From Unio delphinus (taxonomy: Eukaryota > Mollusca > Bivalvia > Unionida > Unionidae): a stretch of DNA of 64,000 bases. The notes beneath the pieces were generated by a model. The model saw nothing but the letters and a program-made list of their open reading frames with translations, ran no database searches and was not told the origin of the DNA. How positions within the stretch are numbered: the stretch's first letter is position 1; every line of letters starts with the position of its first letter. The position numbers and the translations under genes were made by a program. The stretch spans positions 16,745,001-16,809,000 of the forward strand of contig JAQISU010000022.1 of the NCBI GenBank assembly GCA_029339505.1, in the 5' to 3' direction. Positions 13,126-24,630 of this stretch are shown here, piece by piece.

Positions 13126-14057
13126 TAGTGAAGTTCCTGTTTACTCACTACCATATTTTTTTTCGCTGTAACACATTGTTCCGTAATGACGACAACCAGT
13201 TTCAAGAAGGTATGTCTCGTAATTCATTGTAAAAGGCGATTAGCGAATAATGTGATAAAATGCCGTAAATACCACCCAAACAAACCAAAAAATCAAACAA
13301 ACAAAAAACCCACCTATTTGTTTAATTAAAACCATAAGAATACGAAATATAACAATTCTTAACATTAATACGTTTTCTGTTCTTAAATTCATACATAATT
13401 GTACTCAATAGCTAGGCAGTACACACATATACACAAACCACGAGGGAATGAAAACGTTTGAAAACCATACCGATTATAATTAACTTAAATTATATCTTAC
13501 ATTTGTAGGGTTTATTTAACTAAAAGAAACAATAACTCGTGCGGGTAAATGCATATCAATCAAAGAAAATACAAAGAATAACCTCTTACTACTTTTTCAC
13601 CTTATTTATAAGTTAAACGTAAACGTCACATCCAAAAGAGAGCTAACAGGTGAGTTGCGGTTGGTGTGCAATGTATAATTCTGGGGAATACAACTTTCGT
13701 GACAAAGCTGCGTCAAACAGCTCCTTCGTTATATATATTAGCTAAATCATACCCTGTTTTAGGTATTTTAATTTTACATGATCTATTGCGTTTGCTGATA
13801 TTTGATATTTTATTTTAAGTACATGTAGTTCTTGTATTTTTTTACATTCGTGACAGCAGTAGGCCAATTTATATATCTATCTATTAAATAAACAAATTAG
13901 CGGAACACTATCCTTTGGATAGTCCTGCTGTTTCGCGCACTCAACTAGATCTGAAAAGTTTTAATGGTTTCAATCCAAATGGAATGAATAATATACAGTT
14001 GTTCCGGGTGAAATCGTTATTTTTCTGACTAGAAAATACTTGTATATTTGATGTCAA
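13126..14057. other. Non-coding AT-rich stretch
   Basis: No coding exon or known repeat is recognised here. Confidence 0.4.
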
Positions 14058-14392
14058 GTGTATTTTCGTACAAACAGATGCTCAATTTACTATATCAAAA
14101 GAAAGATTGTCAATCAAACAGATCTTAAATTCACTAAGCAAGAACTCTTCTATTATGACAACTTTTGTCCACATAAATGTTTCATGAAGTCTGATTTTAT
14201 CCAAAATACATTTAAAGTTTTTTTGGAAATATGGGAATCATGTTTGCAAATAAAGATTTCCAAATGAATAAGCATTAAATGTTCCATGAAGACAGATTTT
14301 GTCCACATAACACATCACAGGCAAAGACTAATTTTGTCCATAAAACAGATCTACCATCTACTGTTCTATGAAGACAATTTTTTTCCATCAAA
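14058..14392 (+). repeat. Diverged outer part of the TTTTGTCCA satellite
   Basis: Degenerate short monomers built on ATTTTGTCCATAAAACAG recur about every 60 bp. They are older and less regular than the 374-bp units that follow. Confidence 0.55.
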
Positions 14393-15236
14393 ACAGATCG
14401 ATATTTCGTGGAACCAGGCTATTCAATGAAGTCAAATTTTATCATTAGAAAAGATACACAATTCAATAAGCAGAGACTGGTTTGTGAAGACAACTGTAGT
14501 TCATAAAACAGGTCTTCAATTATGAAATAGCCGGAACTGTTCCATTAAGACATATTTTGTCCACAAAACAGGCAACGTTATTTAGTGAATGAGGGATGAT
14601 TCTGTTACAACAGATTTTGTCCAAAAGAGAATAATTTTGTCCATAAAACAGGTCTACCAATCATGAACTCAGGAGTGTTCTAAAGAGACGAATTTTGTAA
14701 ATAGAACAGTTGCACAATTTATAAAATGCAATACTGTTCTATCCGGACAAATTTTGTCCAGATAGAACAGATCGATATTTCGTGGAACCAGGCTATTCAA
14801 TGAAGTCAAATTTTATCATTAGAAAAGATACACAATTCAATAAGCAGAGACTGATTTGTGAAGACAACTGTAGTTCATAAAACAGGTCTTCAATTATGAA
14901 ATAGCCGGAACTGTTCCATGAAGACATATTTTGTCCACAAAACAGGCAACGTTATTTAGTGAATGAGGGATGATTCTGTTACAACAGATTTTGTCCAAAA
15001 GAGAATAATTTTGTCCATAAAACAGATCTACCAATCATGAACTCAGGACTGTTCTAAAGAGACGAATTTTGTAAATAGAACAGTTGCACAATTTATAAAA
15101 TGCAATACTGTTCTATCCGGACAAATTTTGTCCAGATAGAACAGATCGATATTTCATGGAACCAGGCTATTCAATGAAACCAAATTTTATCCTTAGAAAA
15201 GATACACAATTCAATAAGCAGAGACTGATTTGTAAA
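14393..15236 (+). repeat. 374-bp higher-order satellite (2 full units plus a partial third)
   Basis: The landmark ACAGATCGATATTTC recurs at 14393, 14767 and 15141, exactly 374 bp apart each time. The first two units are nearly identical, and the third stops after about 96 bp. Inside each unit, shorter monomers built on TTTTGTCC...AAAACAG recur, so this is a higher-order repeat made from an older short repeat. No coding potential is seen. Confidence 0.9.
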
Positions 15237-15864
15237 CTGAACATAAACACTTAATACTTTCAGATATAGCTATTAAAATTATGTGACCGGTATATAAAAG
15301 AAATTAAAGGGGCCATTGTGTGGTTGAATACGTCAGAAGTTTGTGCCTTTGTGTGGTGGAATACGTCAGTAGCAGAATACGTCACTGTTCTGTGCGTTCC
15401 GTTTTGAGACATTTTTTTTTTTGTCCAGTAATATACCTCCGTATACATCATGCAAAAACAACATGGTAACATGCTGAAAAATGAAAATGTTCCTCAGCCC
15501 AGTGCTTGAGATATGTAAACAAAAAAATAAATTCACAGGTAGCTGAAAAGATTTATAAAAACGGAAACAAGCAAAAAAATTATTCGGAAGGAAAAGTATT
15601 CGAATGTAAGAGATGGTACATATTTCGTAACATTTATTGATGTCACAAGCATGTTGATTGTGCAGTAACGATTTAAAAATCTACGTTTGATTGGTACCCC
15701 CCCCCCCCCAACTCTTGCGGACGTTCATTGTCACGAAAGTGAAGTCTTCGGTGATGATAGACCAAAGAAATGCTCACTGCCTCTTTATGTATCTGATACA
15801 GTCATATTGGTCAGCATGGCTGATATATTATAAAAAAAAAGTGGCCAGGAACATCATGATGGTT
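15237..15864. other. Unique flank left of the Academ-like element
   Basis: No gene is supported. A poly-C run lies near 15698-15709. A short open stretch follows it but lacks splice signals or homology I can recognise. The last four bases, GGTT (15861-15864), match the four bases just beyond the right end of the transposon. Confidence 0.4.
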
Positions 15865-16080
15865 CACTCGTAGAGATTTCCCCAAATGTTATGATTTTAA
15901 AAATTAGCTGGAGAATGACCTCCATCAAAATGGGTTCAGGATGACTGCAATCTACTCCAGCAAACCAGGCAAGAACTGTCACTTGTGATTAATTGGTGGC
16001 AGAATCAAGGGATGCAATACCACCACATCATTGTATTAAACTAATGACATACATTCAACATAATACAAGAGAAGCGATTA
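15865..16080 (+). repeat. Left terminal inverted repeat, 216 bp
   Basis: It begins CACTCGTAGAGATTTCCCC and ends GAAGCGATTA. It is the reverse complement of 24411-24626 with 6 mismatches and no gaps. Homology stops sharply at both edges. Its outer edge would hold the transposase cleavage site. Confidence 0.95.
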
Positions 16081-16325
16081 TGCAATGTCCATTAGATATA
16101 TTTAGTTCCTGTTTAATACCATTTATTAGTAAATTCTGTGGAAACCATTTTAACAATTGTTTGCTTATAAAATTTTTAAAAAACTTGCTTTTTAAATGTG
16201 TCAGCTAGAACTACAAACACAGGCATCACAAATAAGGGTTTCCTTATTTGAGGTTTTACAAGACGGTTCTTGAACATACGATTTTGATTTAAGCTTGGCA
16301 GATAATGAAGATACCCAAGAAAAGG

Positions 16326-16770
16326 TAAGTAATTTTCATGTTTTAATAGTCTCTACACCCAAATCTACAGCATACATTTCCACTTTCACAGCAAATTATG
16401 GAAACAGGTATTGTTTCCAAGAACATAAATGCTCATGATTAGAGAAATTACTTATTGCAAAGAGAAGTATTGTGCTGGTTTCATTTTATCTTGATATTGT
16501 TACACAATTTCTGTAATTGGGGCAGTGTCATAAGGCTTATGTGAGTTTAAAAAATCCACAAACAATTATTTAAAAAATTGACATATTTCACATATTGTGT
16601 TTGTTTCTCTAATTTAATTGTGTACTTAATCCTTGTAGCTTTTGTTATAATGAGCCTTACTGCTATCTGACTTTGAAATTCAGACAAACCGGATTTTTCT
16701 CTATTGGTATTTATGCACCATTATCCATGAATCATACCGACAAATGATATAGTTTTTTAAACGATTTCAG
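16326..16770 (+). other. Probable 5' UTR intron of the Academ-like transposase gene
   Basis: AAG|GTAAGT at 16323-16331 is a strong donor, and ACGATTTCAG ending at 16770 is a good acceptor, 23 bp before the main start codon. The ATG at 16778 opens only a 10-codon frame ending in TGA. The ATG at 16794 (A at -3, G at +4) begins the long frame and is preferred. Splicing is inferred from signals only. Confidence 0.5.
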
Positions 16771-16793
16771 ATACAAGATGGGAATATCTCAAG

Positions 16794-19700
16794 ATGGCAC
16801 AAAGTGAGGACTCCATATATACTTTAAAGGAATTCACAAAACTTCTGCAACTGCATGACATTCATTGCTTTGTGATTAATTCAGAGCCATGGGTGGATAT
16901 TGATGATTTTTATAATTTTCTTGCTACTAATATTCAGCCTTTGGATAAACCATTAAGAAGGTGTAACATAAAGGCAGAACTATATAGAATAATCAATGAA
17001 ACAAGGACAATTAATGGGAAATTTTGTTGCAGCATTAAGGCACTTTTGAAATTTGTATTCCACCATTCTAATGATTTTAATGTTTGCAATGAAATTGTGG
17101 ACAGTATTTTATCACTGTTATCTTCTGCGAAGGAAACTGCACATAAGAAACCTTCGTTGTCGGATGATATACAAAATGATCCATTTTCTCTATACAGAAC
17201 AGATGACAAGGACTTTCTGTTGGGTTTGTATCAAGACATAACTAAAACAGATTTTTCGGTACCATCAAATGTCTCAAATATCCATCATGTTGAAGAGACG
17301 AAACTTCACTATATTTACCATCTATACAAGGTCTTTTTCTCAGAGGAGCAGTGGCTCAGAATATGTGAATTTGAAAAATACTTTCAATCCAACATCAGTG
17401 AAGAGCCAAATAGGACTGAACTGTCTTTCACCAGTAACTTGCTTAAGCAGAAGCGTACATTTTTCAATGCATGTATTCTATCACGAAATCTTGGAAAATA
17501 CTGGCAAAGCCTGAACCGAGCATGTTGTTCTTCAATAAAGAACCGGAAAGCTGTTGCTACTGCAATAGATGGTGTTGTTGTAGAAACGGACATCATTCAT
17601 CTTCCTGAGTATCTTGAGAACTGTCTCTATGCTGCTCTTGAAGAAATTAATCACACAGAAAGTGAACTCCGCGTAAGAACTATAATTTGTGTGGGATGCT
17701 GTGAATTGTGCAGACATTCAAAGGGTGTTCATGTATTTTGTGAACTAGAAGGTGAGCAAACCCCACGAACATTGCTTTCTGATGTTTCCTTCATTTTACA
17801 AACTTCCTTGAAAAATCATGTCCATGTATCTGAAATTATCTGGCTGGAACATGGCACTATTTATGGAGCTAACTCAGGGGAAACGCCTCGTCATCTTCTC
17901 AGAGATCTTTATATTACAAAGGAAATAGACAATAAAATAATTTATGTATACAAATGTACTTCAGATGACGATATTTTAGATGAAACATTAGATGGAAAAC
18001 ATTGCAAAATCTGTTTCAAGGCATTTGAAAAGAACATGGACAATCCATTAAGAGTGAAGGGATACGATTCCTTACATGAATGGAAATTGAACGTACCCTT
18101 CCCATTCCGTCTTCTTCTTGAACATGGAGTTTTCAATGCTGAAACTATGAGAAAATCGGACAATCAGACCAATTTCATTGTCAGCAAGATTAGACGCCTT
18201 CAAACAATTTATGATATCATATTGAACACCTACAATAAGAAGCATGTTGGCATTACACAGGAAATAAATACATCAATTCTAGCAGTCAATCATCATAATG
18301 TAGAATGTGTACTTGGCATAACACAGGACTGTGGCATTACTCGTGGTTTTCATGCAGCTGAAAAGTGGCTAAAGCATATGGCTGAACCAGAAAAATGTTA
18401 CTTTGAATGTTTTATACGAAAACATCCCTTGCTATACAAGTCAGTGACCAGTGTTGCTTCTGACCTACATCTGGTCAGCTTACGCGAATGCCACTTGATT
18501 TTGTTCCTTGACAACCTTGTCAGACTGCAGAAAAGAGCAGATCCTGATCGTGGCTCAAGCCATACAACACAGATATGCACACTACCGATTAAAGTGAAAG
18601 GGCTTCCATAAGACAACGAGGTAACTTTAGATTGGCATCTGGAAGAATGTGAAGGTGATCCAAAATGTTGTTGTAAAGATCGAATAGTACTGAACAAGAA
18701 TGATATGGAGAGATGCATATTGAATCTATCTGAGGAAGAAACAACCATGCAGACTTTGCTCACCCAACATATATTTTGGGATTTATGTACTATCATAAAA
18801 GCTTCGTCTATATTGCAAGATCTACTTAATGATGCTTCAGAACGATCTACCATTGCGGTCACAGGCAATGAGATCTCCTCAATGGAGAACTCGTTCAAAG
18901 ATCTAAGCATTACTGAAGATCCCATATACTCGGCCACCAAAGGAGTAGACCAGTCATGTAGTGATGAAGAACATGCTGAATTGGATGACTTAGAAAAGTA
19001 CTTTGACGATTCACATGAACTCTCTGATATATTTGCTCAGGGTGTAGCTCAGCTGTCTACAATCAAAGAGGATTCTTCGCCACCATATAGAGTGTCTTTG
19101 TTCTCTACAAACACCACTGATGATGATAATGATGAACAAGAAGCGGAAGAACTTTTGAATGAATGTGCTTTGATACTTAAAAGCATTCCATTAACAAACA
19201 CAAGTAGTCCATCGCAGACAAGTAGGCCCTGTAACATCATGCCACATACGTCAACCATACAACCGGAAGAAGACTGGACGTTTTCATGGAGATGGTTCGC
19301 TATCACGACAGTCATCTATTTCAACAATTTCTTGCCTAAAACTATCAGAAGATCAAGAAATATCTACTGAAGGCAGCAAAACATGTGACCCAGATCACAG
19401 TCTCTATGAGGTAACAGAAAATAGCACTTTAGCAGAAGAAAGAAACGAAGCATCAAAGTCAATAAAACCCCAGCCATTTAAGAAATATCAACCACCATGC
19501 CTTCTCTGCAAACACCCACCTCCAGGAAAAGATGACGATAAATGGAAACTAAAAGAAATCCTTGATGACTTTCTTGTAAAAAGTGGGCAGATTGAACAAG
19601 AACAAAGTGAAAAAGACCGTATTTTATTTGCTCCTGATCAGAAAATAGCATCAAATTTGTTTATTCTCATGGAAGAAAATAAAAAGTACAGAAAATTCCT

Positions 19701-22605
19701 TCCAGAATTTCCGGTACTACACCTCATAAAATCCAAGATTACCAACTTGTTTAGTGCTTATAAGACATGTGGCTTATTCCATCTCCTGAAATTTCTTCAG
19801 GATGATGAGGACAAAACAGAGTAGACTAAATTAGGTACCATAACACATATTGAAACAGCAATAAGAAATATCCGAAGACTATCTTTAACTCTCCATTTGG
19901 CAATCTTCATAAGATTCGTCGAGTGTCTTGAGCCACCATCAGCAAAATCTCTTATAGAAAACATGGCAGTGATGTCCTCAGATGATCTTGAAGGCAAATG
20001 GAGTCGAAAATATCGTGAGTTCATTGATGCAGCTTGTGGTAGCAATGGAACCTTCCTGCTTCATGTAGAATTAATGAGGCATTGTGATGAAATTGTTGGA
20101 CTGTCGATAGCTGAAAGAATAGGTGGCACTCAGGGATATAATTTGCTACTTTCCATTGTCAAAACATCCTTGCCATTTGCATTTGTAAATTGTGCTGCTT
20201 CATACGGTAAATTTTCTATCCATCTTCTATGTGAACATTTTAGTGCTGGATATTTTCACCAGCAACTCAAAACCTCACTTTTTTCAACACCACATCGTGG
20301 AAGTGACACCAACTTCAGTCTGGATTCGCAACGTGAAATGGATCATCGTGATGCCCTGAAAGCATTCAGACCATCAGCAGCTTTAGAAGCTATTGTTCCA
20401 AGAATGTCAGTGATAGACATATTGTTAAGTGCCGAAGAATCGGTTTCAAAAAGTAACATCCAAAAATGTACTGTCAAACAGGAAGATAAATTATGTAAGC
20501 ATGAGCAATTTCTTGGAAAATATGTGACTGAGAGAGATCTGCAACATGTAATACCAACTATAAGAATGATTCTGCGTCGAGGAGCCCTACCTACACATGA
20601 AGATCAGATACCACAGAACATTTATGAATTCAAGTCCACACGTTTGTCTGAGTGTGTCTTGGACAGAAAAACATTGCAAATCGGAAATTACCTCATTAGA
20701 AGATACTTATGTCAACAGAGCTTATTTTCTCTAACTGAGCATGACATACCAAGCCTTGACAATATTGATGCGTCCATGGCTCTAAAACAACGTGTGAAAG
20801 CTGGAAAGAGTGTTACCATCACACGTGCAAAATTTAAACCTCAGAAGACTGATGAAACTGCAAAACAAGAAAAAAGAAAGAAAATGCTACTGAAGCTTGA
20901 AAAATTCAACGAGCATGCCACATCAGAGATGTATACTTGTCAAGCCGTTGTTACACCAGAGTGCACTAAGGGAAATGTTTCAAAGTCCAAAGGTGTACGG
21001 ACTGCTTTGGTTTCTCTTTTGACTGAGTTTAATACCGATGAAAATAATGAAAGTTTATCTATTGGTGATCGTCAAAAGAAGGATGCAAGCTTAATTCTTC
21101 TTGAAGAGAAGAACGTTCCTGTAGATATCTCCCAAAGAACGACCACAATTCTTGTAGAGTTTTCGGGGGTCAAATTTAAAGCATTGGGCAGGTCTGGGCT
21201 TCAGTATCTGCGATACGTAGAAAATGGAGTTTTAAGGTGGTTGCTGAAAGAATTCCCATTTACATCACATGTTGTTATATGTGAAGAGAAGTATTCTTTC
21301 ACCCCAGATGACCTCAAATCCATGACCAGGGCGAAAAGAACCAAAGAAAATAAAACTGACATCTACCACTTAAAAGATGATGGTGAGATTATCAGTACAG
21401 AAAATATTAGCAAACCTGCGGTCACTAAAACCATGAAGGGAAAAAAAATTATCAGCAATTTTATGGCCGGTCATGTGAGAGAACTTCGAATCATGAAAGA
21501 TATAGTTCTAGATATAGATAGTGAGTTTTATCTCAGTCCATGCGCATGCGATACTCCTGAGCATCACAAGTAAATACCATGTAAACAGTTTGCTATTCCA
21601 GTACAGTCCCATTTTGCATCAGACAAAGGATACGTACATTCTGAGAAGTTGGATATCAAGCAAAATAAATGTGAGGCAGAGATACTTCAGGCAGATTGGC
21701 TTTGTTATATTGCAACCGAACTTAAAGAAGGAGAAAATGTTGTCAGCTATGTATCATCAGGGGACATTGATAGCATTCCTATACATATTCTAGCCATTTC
21801 ATTGTATTTGCCACGAAAGGATGATGGTAATTTCAAGAATCATGTCTATGTTGTCATCAAAAAGCCTGGAAGTGCTGGTAAGCTTGATATCTACAACATC
21901 ACAGGAATCGTCAGGGACATTGAAATGAGATATAATAAAGATAAAATAGCGGTGATTTTGTCTTTCAGTCTCAGTCTGGGTGGTAACGACTTTATTCCCA
22001 AATTTTATGGAATCTCACACGAAAAGTGGTTGAAAGGAATATTTGAAAATGAAACCTTCAGGAGAAATCTCTTCAAGATCCGTTCAAGACCAGATTCTGG
22101 ACATCTCAGTGTAACCATTGACCCAGGGGTTTACATAAGTCTGCTGAAGAACCTCTACTGCCCTAGCAAGCATGATGCTGAAAGACTTTCCTTGGAAGAA
22201 GTAAGACAATTAAGCATAAAACTACCTGGAAAAGATGCAAGAAGTCCAAAGTTGTGGATGCCTCCAGTTACTGCATTACACAGTATTTGCAAATTAATTA
22301 ACAGTTGTCTGCAATATTTATTAACGGCAGGTGTGTCAGAGGCAGAACTCCCAAATTTTATGGAAGGTGGAGGTCTCAAGAAAGTCGGTGATGTAGTAGA
22401 ATATGAACTGGGCACACATGTCCACTATGACAATATTGAAGACCTTCTCAGAATTCCAGAAGAAGATCTCAAGGAAGCACTGACCAGAGCCAGAATGCGA
22501 CGGCAGAGGAAACGAGAACTAAATGAAACGCCAGGAAAAGAGCGACAACCAAGGAAACGGAAACTGATTACATCCACTCCAAGGTTAGTAAGTGGTGATA
22601 GGTGA
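16794..22605 (+). pseudogene. Academ-like transposase fused to XPG nuclease, broken by 3 stops and 1 frameshift
   Basis: One frame runs 16794-about 19280, shifts to the next frame near 19260-19340, and continues to 22605, about 1,937 codons in all. Stops interrupt it at 18609 (TAA), 19822 (TAG) and 21571 (TAA), with clear coding sequence on both sides of each. The N-terminal third is unfamiliar and has Cys pairs (CVGCCELC, KHCKIC, PKCCCK, CLLCK) that may bind zinc. At 20050-20370 a region with LSIAERIGG, NCAASYGKFS and DSQREMDHRDALKAF resembles the C-terminal, catalytic-Glu part of animal DDE transposases; I cannot place the two Asp. The XPG N region (from about 21140: ILVEFSG, then AKRTKENK) and I region (EAE at 21673, GDID at 21763, GGND with Asp at 21988) follow. 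The C-terminus is basic (RRQRKREL, RKRKL). A spliced ending via donor 22583 and acceptor 23170, adding about six residues, is possible. Role: cut-and-paste transposition in the nucleus. Confidence 0.8.
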
Positions 22606-24410
22606 GACAAAGCCTGGAACTACATGCAGATCTATTAAGGAGATTGTATATAAAAAATGTAAATGTCATGAAGGTTAGAAACATGGATAAAATCAAACAG
22701 ATAATAATTATCTTTGTACTGGAAGAAGAATATGGTATATTTAAAATAAACAAATAAGTCTTGACCAATAATAAAGTAAAGTATCACTAGAACACACAGA
22801 AAGATTAGGACTTCTGAACAAAGGAACACGGGATATGTTCAACTTCATTTCTGCTCCGCATACATTGAGGGAAAATAAGAGAGTGTATGAGATATAATTA
22901 AATTAAATCTCCTATTAAATTATAGATTGATAAACTAGAATGATTGGATCCAAATTTCACACAGAGGGGCTGTCATTTCTTTGATGATATTATTAACATG
23001 AAATATACTTATTCAGTTTCGTGTTCCTGGAAGTTGGAGTAGAATCATATTTTCCCCAATACAATTCTAAATTAATGTTCAGATGGATATTATTTTAAAA
23101 TTTAGCATAATACATCAGAAGGTAAATAAATTTAATCAGCTATTTAGTGGTGATATAATTTATTTTGCAGGAAGAGACGAGATGTTTGAAGATATAACTG
23201 ATAATTCAGACTTTGGCTGGACAAGCAAGGAATGCATACAAGTTTTTTCATACAGCTGCCCTATTAATTCATATTTGTTAATTGGATCTGTATATTTTGC
23301 AGTAAACTTGCAACTATATCAATTTTAGTCATGATGATATGAATTTTGCCTCAGTACATTTTGAACTACTATGTAACGGTTTTCATATCAACATTTTATA
23401 TACACTTTGGCAGTTTCTAGTCGGATTTTAATTCAAATTTGCATTTGAATTTCGTTCCAAATTCAAATTTGCATTATGTTTTGATCATAAATACATGTAC
23501 ATGTATATCCTATATAATTATGTAGTTTCACCATAACAGAACAAGATATATTGAGTTGTCTGCCATAAAATTAAAATCTTTGAACTCAGTAGCTCTTGGC
23601 TAGTGTCTCAAGTTTGTGGGACCATCCTTTGTTATTTTTTTTTTTGGTGGTACATCAGAATTGGGTGTCAGACTGAGTATTAAATAAAAACGTTGTTATT
23701 AAAACAGAGGTGAGGTGGCAGTGATCCCAAACTGAGAGCGTTTGAGACTACTTGGCCACTCAAAAACCCAGAGACAGAGACAGCGACCATTTAGTTAAGC
23801 AAAATGTTTATTTGGAAAATTGATAATGTTGTTTTTTCTCAGGTTTTTGTTCCCACTGTTTATTTTTACTGTTAAGAAAATACAGCACGTAATGTGTGTG
23901 TGTGTATGTCTGTGTGCATGTCTGTGTGTGTTTTCAGTTAAATCTGAAGCATGTGTCACATATTATGATATTTTATTTTCACTACTTGAATTTAAATTAG
24001 AATTACAATTAAGTTGAGGAGGGATTGGGCATGTTGATACATGTATATGCTTTCAGAAAGTATATATACTTTCAGTAATTGCAGCACTCCAAAATTTAGG
24101 TTTTGAATACATTTGCTATAAAAAGTATTTTTTTTTTATACTACATTCATAAATAGTTTACTTGTTTTTATAGACTAAAGAACAATTGCCCATGATGTTT
24201 CAGTTGAGAGGCAGAATGGCATTCTGGGTAATTGCTTTAATTTCCAATGTTGCTGATCTATTCTAATTTATATTGCTTTATTTGCACCTACTTGACATAC
24301 ACATTGATTAATTTTAGTATCATATATTTTTCAGATACAAAATATGAAGATTTTTTTCAATGAGCAAAAAATTTGTTAAAATGGTTTACACAGAATTCAC
24401 TGATAAATGG
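22606..24410. other. 3' non-coding part of the Academ-like element
   Basis: It lies between the transposase stop and the right inverted repeat. It holds a possible last exon from the acceptor at 23170 (reading KRRDV then TGA), a fragment of an unrelated SINE at 23702-23757, and a (GT)-rich stretch at 23895-23932. No second gene is seen. Confidence 0.5.
23702..23757 (-). repeat. SINE family 1 head fragment inside the Academ-like element
   Basis: GAGGTGAGGTGGCAGTGATCC and CTACTTGGCCACTC match the reverse complement of the tRNA-like head of the (CAA)n SINEs in this window. It inserted in, or was carried by, the transposon. Confidence 0.5.
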
Positions 24411-24626
24411 TAATCACTTCTCTTGTATTATGTTGAATGTATGTCATTAGTTTAATACAATGATGTGGTGGTATTGCATCCCTTGATTCTTCTACCAATT
24501 AATCACAAGTGACAGTTCTTGCCTGGTTTGCTGGAGTAGATTGCAGTCATCCTGAACCCATCTTGATGGGGGTCATTCTCCAGCTAATTTTTAAAATCAT
24601 AACATTTGGGGAAATCTCAACGAGTG
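24411..24626 (-). repeat. Right terminal inverted repeat, 216 bp
   Basis: It is the inverted partner of 15865-16080, beginning TAATCACTTC inside and ending ACGAGTG outside, followed by GGTT (24627-24630). The sequence inward of 24411 is unrelated to that inward of 16080. Confidence 0.95.
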
Positions 24627-24630
24627 GGTT

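Larger units (their letters stand above)
15865..24626 (+). mobile_element. 8.76-kb Academ-like (AcademX-type) DNA transposon
   Basis: It is bounded by 216-bp terminal inverted repeats (15865-16080 and 24411-24626) that align without gaps and differ at 6 positions. The outer termini read CACTCGT and ACGAGTG. GGTT lies immediately outside both ends and is the likely 4-bp target duplication. Inside is a plus-strand coding region of about 1,937 codons (16794-22605) with an XPG/FEN1-like nuclease in its C-terminal third. Known: Academ elements carry short 3-4 bp duplications, and one lineage (AcademX) fuses a DDE transposase to an XPG-like nuclease. Inferred: this is a recently inactivated autonomous copy, since the TIRs are about 97% identical but the frame has three stops and a frameshift. 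A novel XPG-bearing superfamily is the alternative. Confidence 0.85.

Noticed and set aside
15691..15873. Open frame of 60 residues left of the Academ-like element
   Set aside because: It starts in a poly-C run, runs into the inverted repeat, and has no splice signals or recognised homology.
16794..22605. A host intronless gene cluster of four separate proteins
   Set aside because: The four open stretches continue one another across single stops and one frameshift and are enclosed by 216-bp inverted repeats, so one broken transposon gene explains them better.
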